From an uncultured Prevotellaceae bacterium (GTDB taxonomy: Bacteria; Bacteroidota; Bacteroidia; Bacteroidales; Muribaculaceae), in the NCBI GenBank assembly GCA_900320245.1, contig ONRP01000012.1, positions 1 to 59,589 of the forward strand: a stretch of 59,589 nucleotides of DNA. The letters are read 5' to 3'. Shown here piece by piece: positions 59,248 through 59,589 of this stretch. Each line of letters starts with the position of its first letter. Position 1 is the first letter of the stretch. The position numbers were made by a program, and so were the translations under genes. The notes below the pieces were generated by a model. It worked only from the letters and a program-made list of their open reading frames with translations. It made no database searches and had not been told where the DNA came from.

Positions 59248-59405
59248 AAGCGTGAAAGCGTTATTTTGTTTTTTTGTTGTGAGGTGTTTTTATATTCAAT
59301 ATCCCAAATGAGAATGAATGATGTTAGTGATTCAGCCCATTCAGGATATCTTGTTTGCTTCAATCGCCGTAGCCGCGGCCTCCAAGGCCATGGCTGTCAG
59401 TCGAT

Positions 59406-59588
59406 TTAGGCTTCCTCCTTGTTCATCACGTTCTTGCCGCGGTAGTAACCGCACTCGGGGCAAACGGTGTGATAAACATGCCATGCGCCGCAGTTAGAGC
59501 ACTGAGCGATGGTCGGGGCCACAGCCACGTCGTGGGTGCGGCGCTTAGCGGTACGAGTCTTAGACTGTCTTCTTTTAGGATGTGCCAT
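59406..59588 (-). CDS. rpmF: 50S ribosomal protein L32
   Basis: 60 residues. The N-terminus MAHPKRRQSKTRTAKRRTHD and the zinc-ribbon CSNCGAWHVYHTVCPECGYY are diagnostic. It is the first gene of the rpmF-fabH-era-der run within this window; its start is one base from the window edge, so its promoter is not seen. Confidence 0.97.
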   Translation of the reverse strand: MAHPKRRQSKTRTAKRRTHDVAVAPTIAQCSNCGAWHVYHTVCPECGYYRGKNVMNKEEA

Positions 59589-59589
59589 T

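Overview
This 59.6 kb window is chromosomal DNA from a GC-rich gut-type Bacteroidales bacterium. The evidence is the Bacteroidetes promoter consensus (TTTG, 19-21 nt, TAnnTTTG) seen many times, weak or absent Shine-Dalgarno sites, typical Bacteroidales families (TPR/helix-turn-helix regulator, DKNYY lipoprotein, NAGPA and CotH secreted proteins, LptE, short UvrA, WbqC) and familiar Bacteroidales gene neighbourhoods. Muribaculaceae or Prevotellaceae are the likeliest homes; the genus cannot be fixed from sequence alone.

Layout. 1-2 kb: 3' part of a membrane TPR/HTH regulator and a 46-codon secreted ORF, both in an AT-rich block with sharp edges. 2-5.7 kb: an acyltransferase-3 membrane enzyme and a secreted NAGPA-type glycosidase with a dockerin-like tail. 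6-11 kb: sufB-sufC-sufD-sufS, the Fe-S assembly operon. 11.3-15.6 kb (minus): lolD-like ATPase, lipoprotein, DUF3467, cysS and a family 2 glycosyltransferase. 15.7-18.3 kb: a TIR-transmembrane-Sel1 protein and a DKNYY lipoprotein. 18.4-19.8 kb: metK behind a SAM-II-like riboswitch. 19.9-22.7 kb (minus): a CotH-type secreted protein followed by recA. 23-28.3 kb: two tandem secreted paralogues with dockerin-like repeats. 28.4-36.9 kb (minus): ruvB and a flippase, a short UvrA-type ATPase, a prolyl oligopeptidase and an M28 lipoprotein. 37-41 kb (minus): acyltransferase, sigma-54 activator, lptE, a helical-repeat protein and secG, packed as one envelope operon. 41.2-42.6 kb: another dockerin-like secreted protein. 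42.8-44.4 kb (minus): a flippase-like membrane protein and a small membrane protein. 44.5-47.6 kb: rsmA/ksgA, mgtE, nadE. 48-50.3 kb (minus): TrmH-type methyltransferase, a membrane protein and a bacterial PH-domain protein. 50.5-52.6 kb: signal peptidase I and a WbqC-like protein. 52.6-53.7 kb: a gene-free block dense in palindromes, then a CAU tRNA. 53.9-59.6 kb (minus): a carboxypeptidase-regulatory-domain protein, a coiled-coil secreted protein, a candidate small RNA, then der, era, fabH and rpmF.

Most genes are housekeeping or envelope functions. The accessory part is a set of five secreted proteins that share C-terminal dockerin-like EF-hand repeats although no cohesin is present here, plus the TIR/Sel1-DKNYY pair. 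The most notable non-coding signals are the SAM-II-like aptamer before metK, a promoter-terminator pair that outlines a ~130-nt RNA near 55.6 kb, several promoters so close to start codons that the mRNAs must be almost leaderless, and several families of palindromic intergenic repeats.
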